This document shows, piece after piece, positions 1 to 14,045 of a stretch of DNA of 64,000 bases. Each line of letters starts with the position of its first letter. The first letter of the stretch is position 1. The stretch is from Varroa destructor (Eukaryota > Arthropoda > Arachnida > Mesostigmata > Varroidae), in NCBI RefSeq assembly GCF_002443255.2, contig NW_019211455.1:13527958-13591957 (forward strand), in the 5' to 3' direction. The notes below the pieces were generated by a model. That model saw only the letters and a program-made list of their open reading frames with translations, did no database searches and was not told the DNA's origin. A program made the translations under genes and the position numbers.

Positions 1-586
1 GCTATATGCAATAAAAATGGGTTTCTCGCCGTGAGCCTCAAACTCATCTTATCCTAGCTTCAAAGACTGGAATATGCGATAATCGGGAAAATTAATATAC
101 CGAAAGGATTCATCTACTTCGGGCTCCTTAATCCTTAAACCTCCTCAAGATCCTATATTAGCGATTTTAATGCCATGCTCCAGGTACTTAAACTCCTGAC
201 TCATTCTAATTAACAGGACCAGCAGAGGACAATGGTTTCCTGCTATAACCTCTGCTAAGGTCGTTGGTGTACTTTGTGTCCGATTTAAAGAACAACTTTG
301 GGATCAAAGGTAAAAATTGCTGGAGCTACTGTAAAGTCCATAGGTGCTTTTAGTATGCTTCGCCCGTGAGCACATTCTAATATAATGTGCATACACTTTG
401 AGAGGTACACCTGGAGCAAATGCTTTGCCGACAGAATCTGCCTCAAGAATAAACACTGGAAAACTTGCGGGTTTCTTGCGTGTGATCAGACGCAGCCTAT
501 TATTCGCTGGTGAGGCATCGTTTACCTCACCCGAAATGTCCTATCTTGCGGAAGAGCTCTATGTCTCTACTTAATTAACATTCATC

Positions 587-790
587 CTACTCTGAGCTTT
601 TTCTTTCTTCTCCGAGCTTACGGTGTGCCGCCGATTCCAAAATAGATCTGGGAGTTACAGATAACGTCAATGCATTCGCTTTCATTGACGATTTGTTATG
701 CTGTGCCTTCAACAGTTGAATCAGAAAGGCCGGATCTACAAACTCGTTATTTGCGATAACCTGATGGAAGTTATCGTTGCCAGAAAATGC
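587..790 (-). CDS. Possible 3'-terminal exon, unrecognised product
   Basis: Reading on the minus strand, a pyrimidine-rich tract (TATCTTTTTTACTC) leads to an AG acceptor at 791-793, followed by 67 open codons and a TAG at 587-589. An upstream in-frame TGA precedes the acceptor, so the frame depends on splicing. Readable parts include FHQVIANNEFVDPAF and HRKLGEERKSSE at the C-terminus. If read in phase 0, it could in principle be a downstream exon of the minus-strand gene whose last recognised exon (14046-14207) ends in phase 0. I see no family match, and stop-free stretches of this length are common by chance. The opposite strand is also open here. This is a candidate only. Confidence 0.18.
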   Translation of the reverse strand, partial: AFSGNDNFHQVIANNEFVDPAFLIQLLKAQHNKSSMKANALTLSVTPRSILESAAHRKLGEERKSSE

Positions 791-3700
791 CTGACTCAGG
801 ACCGAGTAAAAAAGATATCAAGGAACAGTCATTGTTACAAGCCGTTTATTACGTGCTTCTATAGTTTTTCTTGGTATCTTTTTTATTGATACCGTTTAAA
901 GCACACAGTTCAAAGAACCTTTGCCAACAAAAGATTCCACTCATAATTATCTGAATGTCCACTGAACTTGCCCAAGCGTGCACATCGATGTCAGGTTACC
1001 TTTCTTCTTCAATCATTTTGGTTGCCAATTACAAGAGCATCTATGTAATTGCGTACATGATGTCAAATGTGCATGATTAATTATGTCAAAGTTTTTTAAA
1101 GAATTTTCCTTTTAGCTTCCTCCAATCTCTACGACGGGCTATGTGTTATTGCAATAGGCGGAATCGATTCTAACGCATACGGTAGAGGCGGAGAAAACCA
1201 GTTGCTTACGCCTATTGTTCGTTTATTATCACGCCTCTTTGCGCTCACTCTGTATTCTTCTCTCTCTGCATCGTTTTCTGCTATACTTTGGGCCAATTCC
1301 AAAACACAATAGATGAGCGTACTTAAACAAGGAAGACGAACGGTTTTTCCATTTGTTCCTTTGTCTGCTTATCCGCTTGTCTTTTCTGATTGTATGTGAT
1401 GCCTTTTCAGCGTTTGTTGCTATAGCCAACACACAAAACTTCGATGCAACGGTAATCTTGAAGGATGTGCAAGGTCATTATTGGCAGGCCTTCTAATCTT
1501 GAATCCTTCCCGACAGGCACGCGGATTAAACCCTGCGTAGAAACATGACTCAAGGCTGCACCCCTCATATGCTCTTACCCATCCCCCTATCAGGATATTT
1601 CAGTGACTTGGAATCGAAAAAGCCGACTGGGCAAAGGACAGTTGAGATATGAGGAAATATATTCCACCGTACTGCCGTAGCGATCTCCTCGCCATCCAGA
1701 TATCAGCTGATAACGTGAACAAGAGGGAACGCGGCGAAGGAGTTAAAGGTAACGCAGCGCTAACCCGACCCACACCGGAGTTCGACTACCGGCAACTGTC
1801 CATTGCGGACGCCAGCAGCACTAACCGTAATAGCAACAACGAGTGCTGTGCGGCCGAAGCAGACCGTTAAATATCAACTGAACCAAATGGAGAAGCAACC
1901 GGAAAGCAGGCGGAGCGCTAGGACTATATCGAAGAAAGGAAGGTCATTTAGCGTGGTGGAAACGTAACGGCTTCCATCGCCCTCTGATAGAAGATCGCGT
2001 CCTTTAGTTTTGTCGAGCGAACAGGCAACTTGCCGCCTGATGCAGACAGAACAACCAAGGATGCTTTTTCCATCTACTTTCATGCAGTGCTTGTTCACCG
2101 TCGGCTGTCCATAGATTTCTGGGCCGGGTTCCGCTTGTAGCGCTACTTCTGGTCCTAGAAACTAAAGGGGCTATGGCACTTAGACCGTTGGCTTGTGTCC
2201 CCTCGTCTGCTTCCTCTCCCGCCTTCTCTGTTTGCCCCACTTCTGTTTCTTAGTTCTGCGGCATCCTGATTCGCCCAAGCAGAGAAAACAACTGTCTGCC
2301 AAGCCATCTATAGAACGAGAGTTTAGAGAAGGCTAGAGCAGATTTCGACTTTAGTAGAACTTGTCTACAGGTTTAGACACCCTTCCGCTCGAACAGGTTT
2401 AAAAAGGCCGAAACCGCTTGCTTCAATTACTCTCGCTCCTCTTTTAACAACACAACCTCATTGTCCTTCGTCGACGCCAATGCCACCCGAAGCGCAGCAA
2501 AGTCTCCTGAGATCCAAAACTGGTCCCTTAGCTTTCCGCCGCACATTTTCAACTGGCAGAACGTCATCTCCTTTCATTCGGCGTCTCGTCGCTTTCTCCG
2601 CACACGCGTCGCAAAAGCGCCTCCGTTCAGTGCCACTCCTACTAATATTATACTATTACTGCTACTGTTACCGGCAGGCTTCTCAATGCTGGTCCAAACC
2701 AAACCATATCTGTAGTTTGATACACAAACACAACAGGAAAAGGCAGCAGCAAACGACTCGAGATACAGCTCAGCTTTTTCTCGGCGTTCGTCGCGCCTTA
2801 TAATGCCGCTCACTAGGTTAGTACTCCTGGAGTCTACCGCGCAGACGGCGTCTAAGCCATAGTCGACAAGAAGATTGCGAAGGGTAGCACGCCTAGGCTT
2901 TCAGCCTACCTGGCAATGCTACGATCACCTCGTAGGGTACTAGTTGAAGGATAGAGTTTTTGTGATGCCTGGTAATCTGAAATCCGTATGGCCACATAGC
3001 TGCTCAACCCGCTTTCATTCGAGGCGATTGGCATAAAGACCAACGTCACGTTTTCAAGCCGCTGCAGTCAGCATACGAAAACCGTTAGTTTGCCCACGTG
3101 TTTTGGTGGCCAGTAGAGACGGTAGCAGCGGCGAAGTTATAGCAGCTGCGGCAGGGGCATGGCTTTAGCGGCAGGTCTCCGGAACTGAGCTAAAAACGCT
3201 TTTTCCTGACGGGCCCCTCCTCCTGTTCGTTGCAGCTTTTCATAGCAAGTGGGGAGGCGGTAAAAGGAGCAGAGAGCCAATAGCCAACTGCAGTTGGCTT
3301 CGACTCTGTTGCAAACACAATCTCATATCAGCGTAAACAACGGCGACCGAAAATCGAATTGCGTAGGTACAGCTATTGGCCAGCAAAAACTGATCATGTC
3401 GACCTGATATATACGGCTAAGCAGTTAACGAAATATTTATATACAAATATCTTTATACACTAGTGCATATATACAATGGATGATCACCGATTCAAATCTG
3501 TACGATCTGCTACGGCAAGGTTAGTGAATGAGTGAGGATAGCGAGATAGAATGAAGAGGCCTGGCATTAATCATAATGAGAATATAAAAACTGTGCAAAC
3601 ACATCTTTGCAGTAAACGTTAAAAAGAAAGCTCAGTGATTCTATTTATTTGGGCACGAACTAAGTAAAAAAAAATGTTGTTGTCTTCTATGCAAATTAGC

Positions 3701-6184
3701 ATTTGTGTGCCTAAAGTAGTATTCTGCGCACGGGAGTAAGTATATTCTTAACCAATTAAGAATCCCCGTGTCTTTCAAGTGTTTCATATAATTGACATAG
3801 AAGATTAAACTCGAGCCGCCCCCACTGGTGAGTCTGAATTTTTTTTGTCATTATTAATTCACAAACCCCGACGCATGCACACATCCACCTGAAAGCAATT
3901 AGAACAAAAAATGTACAGTTAGTAAAGCACAGCGGAACGGCGTAAGATTTATTGCATCCTAAGTTCTTCTACAAAGCAACTATGTGTAATATGTTGTACG
4001 CTTGAAGGGTGGTAGGCCAAAGAGCTTCAAGGGAAAGTTTCCCGTTCACTTGTCAGTAAAAGGAGAAAACTAAGGGTGAGTCTGTCCGTCGGCGATACGC
4101 GAAAGTAGAATACCGAGTTAGAGTTGGCCTATTCTATATCTCATCTTTTTCCTTTCCTCTTTTCCCTTCTGATACGGCGGCCGTTGCTGCTGTTGCGGGT
4201 CCGCTTCTGCGTTTTTGCTTGTCAGAGATAAAAAGCATACGGTGTCGGATAGAAGTTTTTTTCAGTGAAACTTGCCCAAGACCGGGCCCAGGTCCAGTTC
4301 GACATAGTCAAGGCCTCAACTGATCAGAACACCTGCTACCGGTACCGACATTGACTCCTTCACCATGAACAGTGAGTGCTATAGGTAACGTCTGCTCCAT
4401 ATCTAACGTCACTGGTCAGACGAGTCAGCGGATTATTACAGTGCAAACCGGCCGTTGTCAAGCTTGTCTGTCGGCCTACAACGCAATACTGTGCCAGTTC
4501 GCGCCGCAGCTTCAGGGAAGCACACATCATTTCGAGAAGTATCGGTGACGCAGGACAGTGCTGGCGAAGGAGAACGAAGAACTGAGATCAGAGGTGAGAG
4601 CATTAAAAATTGATATGCTGAACAAGTGAGAATGGACGGGAAAAGGTAACAGCGATCAATGCGCAAACCCAGTTCATTTGCTCGAAGGCGACAAAGGAGC
4701 TGAAAGTTAGAACAAACGGCAAGACGAATACGATGATACCTTACTGCTGTCGTATGTCAGTATCAGCATGAAAGAGGATACGGACATTTATATCGGAAAC
4801 GTCGCTCCCAATCAATGAATTGTTTAGGGATGCTGCTTCTCGTGGACGACTTTTGCTCAGAACGGCACTCAACGGTGCACCATTCGTCATTCGACAACAG
4901 CATAGAATATCTTAAACATGTGAAAGATTAAAAGTTACCTAAGGATACATAAAGATGCTCCACCACAGCAGAAAATTAATTCCTCAAACGTTGCAAATGG
5001 GGTTATACGCTTACATATCTGACCGTATCTGTAGCTATACATATTTTACCCTATTAAGGGATTATGGCGAGATGCGCATCTATATGCCATATATAATTCT
5101 TTACTAGTCTCTTTACTTACATTTAACTCTCCGGCTACTTTAAAATAGCTAGAGATCCTCACACCGTGAAAGTATTTCTTCAAATTGTTACACGACGTTT
5201 GCTTTACTATGCATATATTCTACTCTCTATAGAAGTGTGCCCTTGTAATAATAAATAAACATATCTCAATTAAAAGTAGTCGCTAAATTAGCCATTCTTA
5301 TTTTCCAAGATAACATGTTCAACAACATCTTCATTTTACACTGATTTTGTGATATCCTACATTTACGTAGATTTCAGTGCAAAAAGTGAAACTCGTGTAC
5401 TGCACCGGTCTATAGTTGTATCCATTGATCGTTCCTGCTATCCCATATATGTAGTAGCGACAGTCCAACCCTGAAGTAATCTGTCCTTAGCCCAGTTATT
5501 CAGGTCTCTGGGCCGACCCAAACATTGCCCTGTACCCTCAACGTTGGGTGCTAGCTCAAGTTGCTCCACAGCCACTTATTCCTTTTAAGAACTGCCGTCA
5601 TCAGCTTTCGCCTTAAGGACAACAGTGAAGAGAGACTGCGCGACAACGCGTTGTGATTGGACTAGTATGGAAACGCTCTGCAAATGTTCGTCTATTTCCT
5701 GTCGCTGGCCTTCTATTTGAAAGAAAAACAAATTGTCTTGTTTATCCTTTGCACTGTGCTACCGTTGGATTGGATTGCATTGCATCGTCTGCTGCTACTG
5801 CCGCCGCCGCCGTCACCACCCCCCGCTGCTACTTTGACTTCTAGTCGACTTCCCCTTTCCTTTCTGCTTCCTCTTTATTTTCAGACGTTCTTTTAGACTG
5901 CGTCCACTCAGCCCGTCCTTCAGTTTTTTTCCGCCGTCGGGTGAGTCCAGCTTGCTCAGACAAGCCTGTGCTTTTTCCCAAAAAATAGGTGGATGTTTCA
6001 GAGATCTTTGCGCTTCAATCTGACAGACCGTTCGGCCATATGGTAGCCGACAGGTGTAACAAGGGCGGGCCCAATCGCAGAGAACTAACGCTAAGGTATG
6101 CCTAAGCATCTCTCCGTGCTAAAAACCTGTTTTGAAAAATAAAGACTAAATAATATAATGAAAAAAAAACTAAAAACCAGACGC

Positions 6185-6262
6185 TTTTTGTTGTATCACG
6201 TTTGTATTTATGATAATAATTTTATAATTATTATCATAAATACAAACGCGATACAACAAAAA
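6185..6262. repeat. 78-bp near-perfect inverted repeat (hairpin/cruciform)
   Basis: The left half starts TTTTTGTTGTATCACG and the right half ends with its complement CGATACAACAAAAA. All 39 positions pair except two (6198/6249 and 6222/6225), with essentially no spacer. The inner part is AT-only (ATGATAATAATT…AATTATTATCAT). It could be a foldback element, a hairpin RNA source or a cruciform-forming palindrome. Confidence 0.9.
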
Positions 6263-8723
6263 TTCTTGTGTATTGTTTACGTACCTCTCCACGCAGACAT
6301 TTCTGGTTGCATACGACGAATGCGACTTTGTATGCTGGAGATAATTAGCGAAAGGAGCGCACACAAAAGGAGGTTGCTTTTTTTAAGAAACGACTGGTGG
6401 TGCCTTTGATCGGTGCCTATCAATTTCGGAATAAATAGCCCTACGGCAAACAACCAGACTAGCTATAAATTGTGGGAGTTATTAGTTTATTAATGAAGTC
6501 GGCCTTGTTGCCTCTTAATTACGGTCGATTGTTGTATTCTGAACTTACCGTTCGGTGTAGAAAATCTCTAAACCGAAACGAAAGGTAACCTCTAAACAAG
6601 CGGGTATAGAGTTTACCTATCGAACATCATCGCCACCGGATTGGTTTCTCTAGCCTGAACTAGAGCTTAATAACACACAAATAAGGGCTCTTATATAACG
6701 GAACTGTGCCACCTATTAAACAGTTTGCAATAAAACGACTGTTACATACCACATCCGCACTGCAAAAAAACATACCTCTACGACGACGATAACCAGTAGT
6801 CTAATCACCACCCTCATTAAAGATGACCGCAATCATCTGCGTATTATTCCGGCATAATTCAGCGCACAACAGGTGAATCCTGTCGAAAAACGGCATCGAG
6901 CGGCCGCATTTTGAACTGTTCTTCGTCACCCCTCATCATCTTTTTTCGTTGAGTGCCCACGAACAAAAAGGCGCGACGAAGGCGAACAAAAAGACGACAA
7001 AATTATCTCATTAATAGAATTCTCTATCATCTATCGGTGGCGTCGAATGCCCGCACTTTTTTCCCGTTGCCTCTGGGACTGCTCCACACCATTCGGCAGT
7101 CAGAAACGCCAGATAGGGCAGAATCTACCATCACCATTTAGCACGGGCGCATGCATATGCGACCTAGTCGATAAACATAGGATGGGAAATTTGCCCAAGT
7201 AGACTGCGAGCAGTCGAACTCATCAGCCTGCTCAAGGTTGGCAAGTGACACGGCTTTTCGCAGTGAGTCCCCAGCCGTACCGGGACAGAAAGCACGCTCA
7301 GAAAGTAGAACGTACAGAAGCGGACGACTGGTCTGCCGCTTACTGACTCGATCGCTCGACGTCCCGCACAACAGATTGACTGCATTAGAATTTCAAATTT
7401 TGCAACTCATTGCTTCGAGCATCAGTGCTAGATTGCCGATGCCCCGGGCCGCTAGTCGATGGGAACTGTGCTACGGCGCTATAAGCGAATAGAGATTGCG
7501 TACGGCGTCGGGTAAGATGCTGACATGAATCTTCGGCTAGTGAGCAAGTACATGGAGGATCGTAGGCAAAAAACGGCTGGGGGGTTGAGTACCATTAGTA
7601 AACCGGTATTAACGTATATACAATACAAACGTTCAAGCCAAGAGGCCCGAAAACTTTACCGCTACCTGTAGATTAAACGGGTCTCTGATGCTATCACAGC
7701 TCACATAAACTGCTGGTGAAACTATAGTGACAGGTTTTGCAGTGTGTACCTCTCTGGTCCACAGGCCATTTACACCTAGTAATAACGGTTTTGAGAAAAT
7801 ACGCATATGCAAGGATAGCCAATCTGCATATTGGCGCGGCACGTTCCGGACCCGTAGAAGCAATAGGATTTTAACTAACCAATACCGGCGGCGTGTGGCG
7901 GTAACTTCGGTTGAGTTGCCGGTATCGAACACAAAGGGGTCAGTCAAACTAGAAATCCGTAAAAATTCAGGGATCCAGCCAGCATAAAAACACCACATAT
8001 CCACCGATGTGGCACCATTGGTCAAGTCCGATACGACTAGACTTAATCCGATCTAATTTGCAGACGCGTTCTGTCTAAGCGTTTGAACAGCAGCAGCCGT
8101 AGTATCAGAAACAACGAGTGAAAATCTATTGGGAGGCTATTTCACAGTCATAATGAAGTAAACACTGGCACACATCACTGTTCAGTTTCCCTCCAATAGA
8201 TTAAAACAGATTGAATAGGCGGGCAGTAGCAGGCAGACAAGGCAAACTGCCAATTCGCGTAAAACTAATGGGTATGCGCAATAGATCAATACGTATATCG
8301 CCCATCACGACAACATTAGGCAAAGCCTGACGAGTCAAAGGGCCCACGTAAAGAGAATGGTGAACCATATAAGGATCAGACGTTTAGAAAGAAATGGCGC
8401 CAAAGCTTAATTTTAATTTGAGGCTATGATTGTATATAATACTACACAGCTGATGTGTTGAAGTCGCGGCTGATCGCAATAAAATCACAGTAGCATTTGC
8501 AGCTAGATGCCATTTCAGAGGTACGACTCTGTTAGTGCCGGAGGAAGAATGAGGCCTTGACAAAAAGATCTACATATAAGAAGACCCTTCAAACCTCGTT
8601 GTTAATAAGATTTATGCTACAGTTACGGAGATGGCATGAATATATGGCAGCAAACGGACCAAATATTATGACCTTTCGGTGTATCATTTCTTTGTCTGGC
8701 TAAAGAAAGGAAGCTGGACCAAC

Positions 8724-8743
8724 ATTATTTATTAATAAATAAT
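8724..8743. repeat. 20-bp perfect AT palindrome
   Basis: ATTATTTATTAATAAATAAT equals its own reverse complement. AT-only, so of limited weight. Confidence 0.9.
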
Positions 8744-10786
8744 TGTAAACTGAAGCCGAACTGTTACGTTGTATCAATGCAGACAAGAAACAGAAACCCA
8801 CCGACAAAGTCATCGATAGCACCGTTTGATAAACATGTTCTTTGTCCTCAAGCTACCACCAGATGCGCCATTTAATTCGTTGCGGTCAGTACGTCGCAAG
8901 TAACTGAAAACAAGGGCACCATTGTTAGTTATTTGTTTTCGTCTGTACTCGTTCCGTTCGTAGTTACACAAGCCCCTCTTATAAGTTACCTGTCAATTTA
9001 ACCGTATTGCAATCGTCCTCAGCTAAGCGGGCAAGCTTTTCCGTTGGTTTGAATGATACAAGCAGACTGCCGTCTCCGTGTGTATCTCATAAGCGCCGCG
9101 GTAGTGAGTGGCAGGAAGTAATTTGAAAATTCGAATCTCTTATATCAATTCCATTTACTGCCCTCTATCCTTCATTCCAGTCTGCTTCTGCCGCTACCTC
9201 GTCACAAGCTACTTCGATGCCGTTATAGAACGTACTCTACCCATTGGTACTAAGGTTATCGCGGCTTGCTATCGACTACGGCATCAGAAACAGCAGACGG
9301 AAAGCAGGACACTGTAATTGCATGCCTATTCAGCTTTGTCAGCCCACACAGCCCTCTAAAGAAAAACGTGTCGCTTGCAATTTGACCTAGTTAGGACCAG
9401 ACGGTAGTGAGGCAGTCAACCTCATGGATAGGCAGCGGTAGTGGCATAGCTTGTGAAATCCTCTGTTAGGTAAGGATATAGAAGTTGATATCACAGGCCG
9501 TGTCTGGCTCGGTGGTCTTGATTCTTCAATCGAATCCGATTCAGTTTTTCTCAATCGGGTGCCCTTTCTGACAAACGGATCAGTATCCTGAAGGAACCTG
9601 ACTTCGCCCTTATTCCTTTAGCAAACACGACCCCTCGTTGAATCAACGTGCGAGCGACGAATTGGCCCCAGCAAATTTCACCGCTGTCAGCACCCACGGT
9701 AGCACGATCGTGGTATGTCGGATCCATTGGTCGATTCGCAGGGTCGTCGAAATCGCCGCAGCTTTCAACGGCGTCAAGAGTACCAACACAAAATTGTGAA
9801 GTTTAGTTGCTATCTCAGAAACAACGAACGGTCTATCGCTGACTATTTTTCTTGCGGCACAAAAGAGTTATCTTGGAGAATGCAGAAGCAGGAGAAGGGC
9901 AGCAGAAGCTGTCCGGTAACTTCAAACGTACAAACACCTAGGGATTACGAAGCAATAAAGGTTGTTTTACCAGAACAGATAGACGGACGACAAACTGCTT
10001 CGTACATGTGTTACTGTATAGCATACGGAACGAATACCTGTTTTTGATATATTGAATTATTTATTTATACAAAACAGCATAACGCGCAGGATATATTTCA
10101 CGGAATGCTGACGGGGTGAGGTAGTGCAACAAGTAGCCTTAAGAATAAAATCAACTTTATGGTATCTTCGTGCATAAAACATCCTAGTCCCAACACTACC
10201 GGGTGGAAACTGATAGATATACAAGGAGAGCACATCTGAATCTATTACGGTATTTATATGAACATTCGACCCACGACACTCTGCCGCATCATAGCCTGTG
10301 CGTTCACCTTATGTCTACCGTATAGATTCTTACGAATAAACAGATCCTGTACTAAAAATACGCCGCTGCCGCTGCCGCTGCTGGCATTGCTATTCATAGC
10401 TGGGGATGAGACTAGGCGACAGGAGCCTCTTCAGCCAAATACGATTAAAAAAAGCCTGTTCAGTGCGGGCAAGGCGTTCCATAAAATATGAAGCCGGTGT
10501 GGAAGCTTCCCGTTAATGCGGCTCAGCGTTATCGGCCTAGTAGGACCGACAAATACTGCTAACTGATAACATCGTTTTTCTTTATAGTTACGTTTGTTAA
10601 GGCAATTGCATCGTTGTTGATATATAGCACAGTATTTTCAATGCTTGTTATTTACCAGTGTAGACTTCCTAGTAGTTCAAAATGTGTGTAACTTCACTAG
10701 CTAGCACCGACACTGATAAAGAGCAGGCTTGACTTCTGTGAATGATTCAAGACTCGAACAAACCTCCATTATGCCAAACGCCCAAA

Positions 10787-10799
10787 GGGGGGGGGGGGG
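10787..10799. repeat. G13 homopolymer
   Basis: Thirteen consecutive G on the plus strand; G-rich on both flanks. Confidence 0.95.
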
Positions 10800-12771
10800 A
10801 AGGAGGATCACGTACGATGTCAGGAGAGCGGTGTACAACAATACTCGGCAATAGCTAAAGCATTAAGGTGTGTGTACATGGTGGGCAGGAGCAGCATTTC
10901 AGTACATTCAATTGCATAGATATTATTTACAAATTCAGTTCGAGCTGTTGCCATCAGCTGAACGGAACTCTGGCAGATTATTTTACCCAATATTAAAAAA
11001 ATACTTTACGAGATGGTCGGATTTGAACAAGTACGTCTAGACTTCGCTACTGCCTGAATAAGACGATGGATAGAAAACGTACTTTGCCTCCTTCGAGTTC
11101 ATAATGCCAGCGGAATGATTCAGGAAAGACGCTTAATTATTGGTTAGTATATACCTCTGGGTGTGAAGCCTCGATAAAGAAGTTGACCTATACACGCGAA
11201 CATGCACATCTAAATTTCTTATCAAACATCTAAAAACACTGTTAGCTTGTTATAGATTTTATTTGCGATTATGTTAGTTGCTCATTGAAATTAAATTGGG
11301 CGATTATCTGCACATCGTGGTCTTTTCATGAAAACTACAAAAACAAGTAAAACCTTTTCAATTTCATAGCTACAGACAGACGACCAAAGACTTCACTATT
11401 TAAAACTACACACTTTTGATTTCGAGGAAATATCCGACTTTTGTGGTTCCAACGATCTCCTAGGCCGATTTCGTGGGAACGTTGATTCACAATTAAACAG
11501 TAAACTTCAAAGCTATCAACATATTCAAAGTGTTTTTTCTTTTTTTTTTTTTCGTAGATATCTCCTTAGGTCAAACACAAAGAGAGCAAGCAACACTGGA
11601 GACCCAACTCTCCTGCCGAACGCTAGAAATAGCTGGGTATAACTGGCTTATATCAATATCGATATTGACGAGTGGTTCGATAAATAGAAGTGGTACCACT
11701 TTCGAGTAGCATCATGAATATTAGGATGCTTCGTTTCTTCCAGTGACAGGTCCTGATTCACTGTGCCATATTGCGTTTTTCTGACCAAAATATATGTCTT
11801 TCTCCGCCTCCGATGGTCCGAAAATTTGAAAGAAAAAACAACAACAACAACAACTCTTTAAATCATTCTTTAGGCTACTCAGAGCCGTTAGGCGCTCCTC
11901 AAATCATGTACAATTACATACGTATACGGATCAAAGAAATCAAATCAAGGTCGATCGCCAGCACCAATGACAGACGTGGACGAGTAGAACGAATTTCGAA
12001 AAGTGGAGCTTCGTCGCCTTTTTTCTCTCTCGTTCCGCTAATTCTTTTTTTATTACGCTTCGCTTTTAGCATCGTGACAGCGCTGGCCGCATTTTTACCA
12101 ATTAGGAGCTCTTCATCCACAGATGGTGCTCACCCGCGATTCCGTAGGTACGATGACATGTTAATATTTTGTTGCATTATCGTCAGTTCGGAAGCTGGAC
12201 CTCATCGTAGAGCTCTTTTCCTCTTTCGCGTTGGTCACGATGACTCCGTCCTTTAGTTTCTTTCATTCCTTTCGTTCATTTCTATTTTTTTCGCACCGTT
12301 GACGTAGTAGCAGGCCAGGATCAACTATCGGTGCAGTCGTCGTGTACAGCTGCACTAGCCAGCTGTTTTTGGGCCACCTATTGTGTCTCCGTCTCAGCGG
12401 TAGCAGCAACAGACGTATAAATAATGCCACGCGACTTGAGCTACGTATATGATACATCATGAATCGTAAACGCTGTTATTTCCGCCAGAAAATAACTAGC
12501 CTGATAGAGCTGGCCGGCAGGGCTAGCAGTCATCATTTGCCGTCGGATTTTGCCTGAAGATATGTTGTTTGTAGTACATGGTTAATATCTACTGGTATGG
12601 TCTTAGCTACAAGTCATCATTAGGCAGTCATTTCTATAGCAGCAGCAGCAGTAAGCGGAGCAGATGCGACGGGTGGATGGCCGACCAGTTTGGAAGAACG
12701 AATGTCACAAGGCGGAAGACCGCAGACAAGTTAGGGGCTTGTCACACAAGTATAACCGCACAATGTAAAAT

Positions 12772-12958
12772 AGCCGATATTAACGAAATAGCTGGCGTCT
12801 GCGCTAGAGCGGGCTGTCCAATGTAACAGCTAAGCGGCCATGTCCGTCTATGGCCTACTGCATACAGCCGATTCAACGTCGGGCCAGCCACGCGAAGTGA
12901 TATGGAAACAGGAAACGACTACAAGCGAGGAAGTCAGGCGACCAAGAGGCTGATACTA
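12772..12958 (+). repeat. Dispersed repeat, copy A (diverged ~190 bp)
   Basis: This copy begins with AGCCGATATTAACG and shares ordered blocks with the copy at 14690-14893: AGCCGATATTAA, GACGTCTGCG-like, GCATACAGCC, GAGCCAG-like/CGCACGAA-like, GGAAACAGGAAACG-like, GAAG, AGGC and CCAA. Identity looks to be around two thirds by eye, with a ~17-base length difference. Orientation is the same as copy B. No terminal inverted repeats or target duplications were seen. Confidence 0.6.
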
Positions 12959-13470
12959 CTAGTGTACACGCCAATGATTCAGAAGTTTGATGCTATTGCT
13001 ACGATTTGCCATCGCTGACGCTTTCAGGTGGCGTACTAAAGATAGCGACATAAATTTCAGCTTGAAGGCGTATCGGTCTCAAGCGCGGTTCGAACTACGT
13101 GAATTTAACAGTTGACGATATGAAGCCCGTGGGTAATGAAGACCCAGCTAGTCTCGTGACCTTCAAGTCTAAATTTTTAGAGAGAAAAATTATCCATCTG
13201 TTTTGATCAACCGCAATACACTATTATACAATCAGTTACTACATCCACTATGATCTTCTTGTATCAATATCAAAATCACTAGTAATTAGTCATATTTAAA
13301 GATGCACAAGCCAACGCATAATCCACTAAAAGAAAATTTATAAATGTATTACTCTGTTTATGATGTTCGAGAGCCTTTCTCCTATACTCTTATTATTAGA
13401 AAGATAATCTTCGATTCTGGTCCATTGGAAAAACGTACTTAGCAGCCGACCAAACACTGTTTATACTCTT

Positions 13471-13546
13471 GTTAGATATATATATATATATATGTTAGAT
13501 ATATATATATATATATATGTTAGATATATATATATATATATATATA
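13471..13546. repeat. Compound tandem repeat GTTAG(AT)n x3
   Basis: Three successive units, each GTTAG followed by an AT run, start at 13471, 13494 and 13519, with unit lengths of 23, 25 and 28 nt. The steady growth suggests duplication followed by slippage. Confidence 0.95.
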
Positions 13547-14045
13547 GCAGAACGTATACGGAAAAGGGTATTTACAAGAAGACATTTGATTTTTATAATC
13601 ATATAAATTAAAAGGAACAATTTGATAACAATGGTATAACACGGTAGAGATGGGAAGATTTATAATTATTCGAAATATCACAGGATACTTGTAGAAATTG
13701 CTTTTGCAAAAAATGAATGCTACATAGATAATATACATAGTGTAATATCACTATAAAAAGTAGAAAGATGTGAAAGTATAATTACCCCCCAACGTGCAAC
13801 GAATGCTTGATCTTGTTTCATGCTTACCATCTTTATGTTTTGCATGAGCAACGTTCTTTTGACAGGAATCAGGTCCAGCCAAGGTCGTCTAAGGCATCCC
13901 TGTTGTTATTATCAAACGTTTCCGTTTTGGCCGCAACATTTTCAATTCTAGTTCACCATGAAAATCTTCCCACATTATTACAGAAACTATAACAATAACT
14001 GACAATTGATAAATACCGATCGTAAATGAGAATAGTGATACTCAC

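Larger units (their letters stand above)
791..12771. other. No gene identified (probable intronic or intergenic sequence)
   Basis: Apart from the 78-bp inverted repeat at 6185-6262, a G13 run and minor palindromes, I see no supportable gene. The missing 3' exons of the minus-strand gene should lie here or further left if the gene continues within the window. Minus-strand stretches near 7.1-7.4 and 7.6-8.0 kb are open but show no family motif or convincing splice pair. Confidence 0.5.

Noticed and set aside
2880..2945. tRNA-anticodon-arm-like sequence (GCCTAGGCTTTCAGCCTACC)
   Set aside because: It forms a small stem but has no A or B box.
7633..8025. 130-codon open frame, minus strand, considered as the missing 3' domain exon
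   Set aside because: No Cys-x-Phe-Pro-x-Trp-type motif, no acceptor/donor pair in the right phase, and the opposite strand is open too.
11640..11800. Minus-strand frame reading NQDLSLEETKHPN, considered as the exon after 14046
   Set aside because: It looks protein-like but lacks the cysteine motifs of the next domain and has no credible donor before an in-frame stop.
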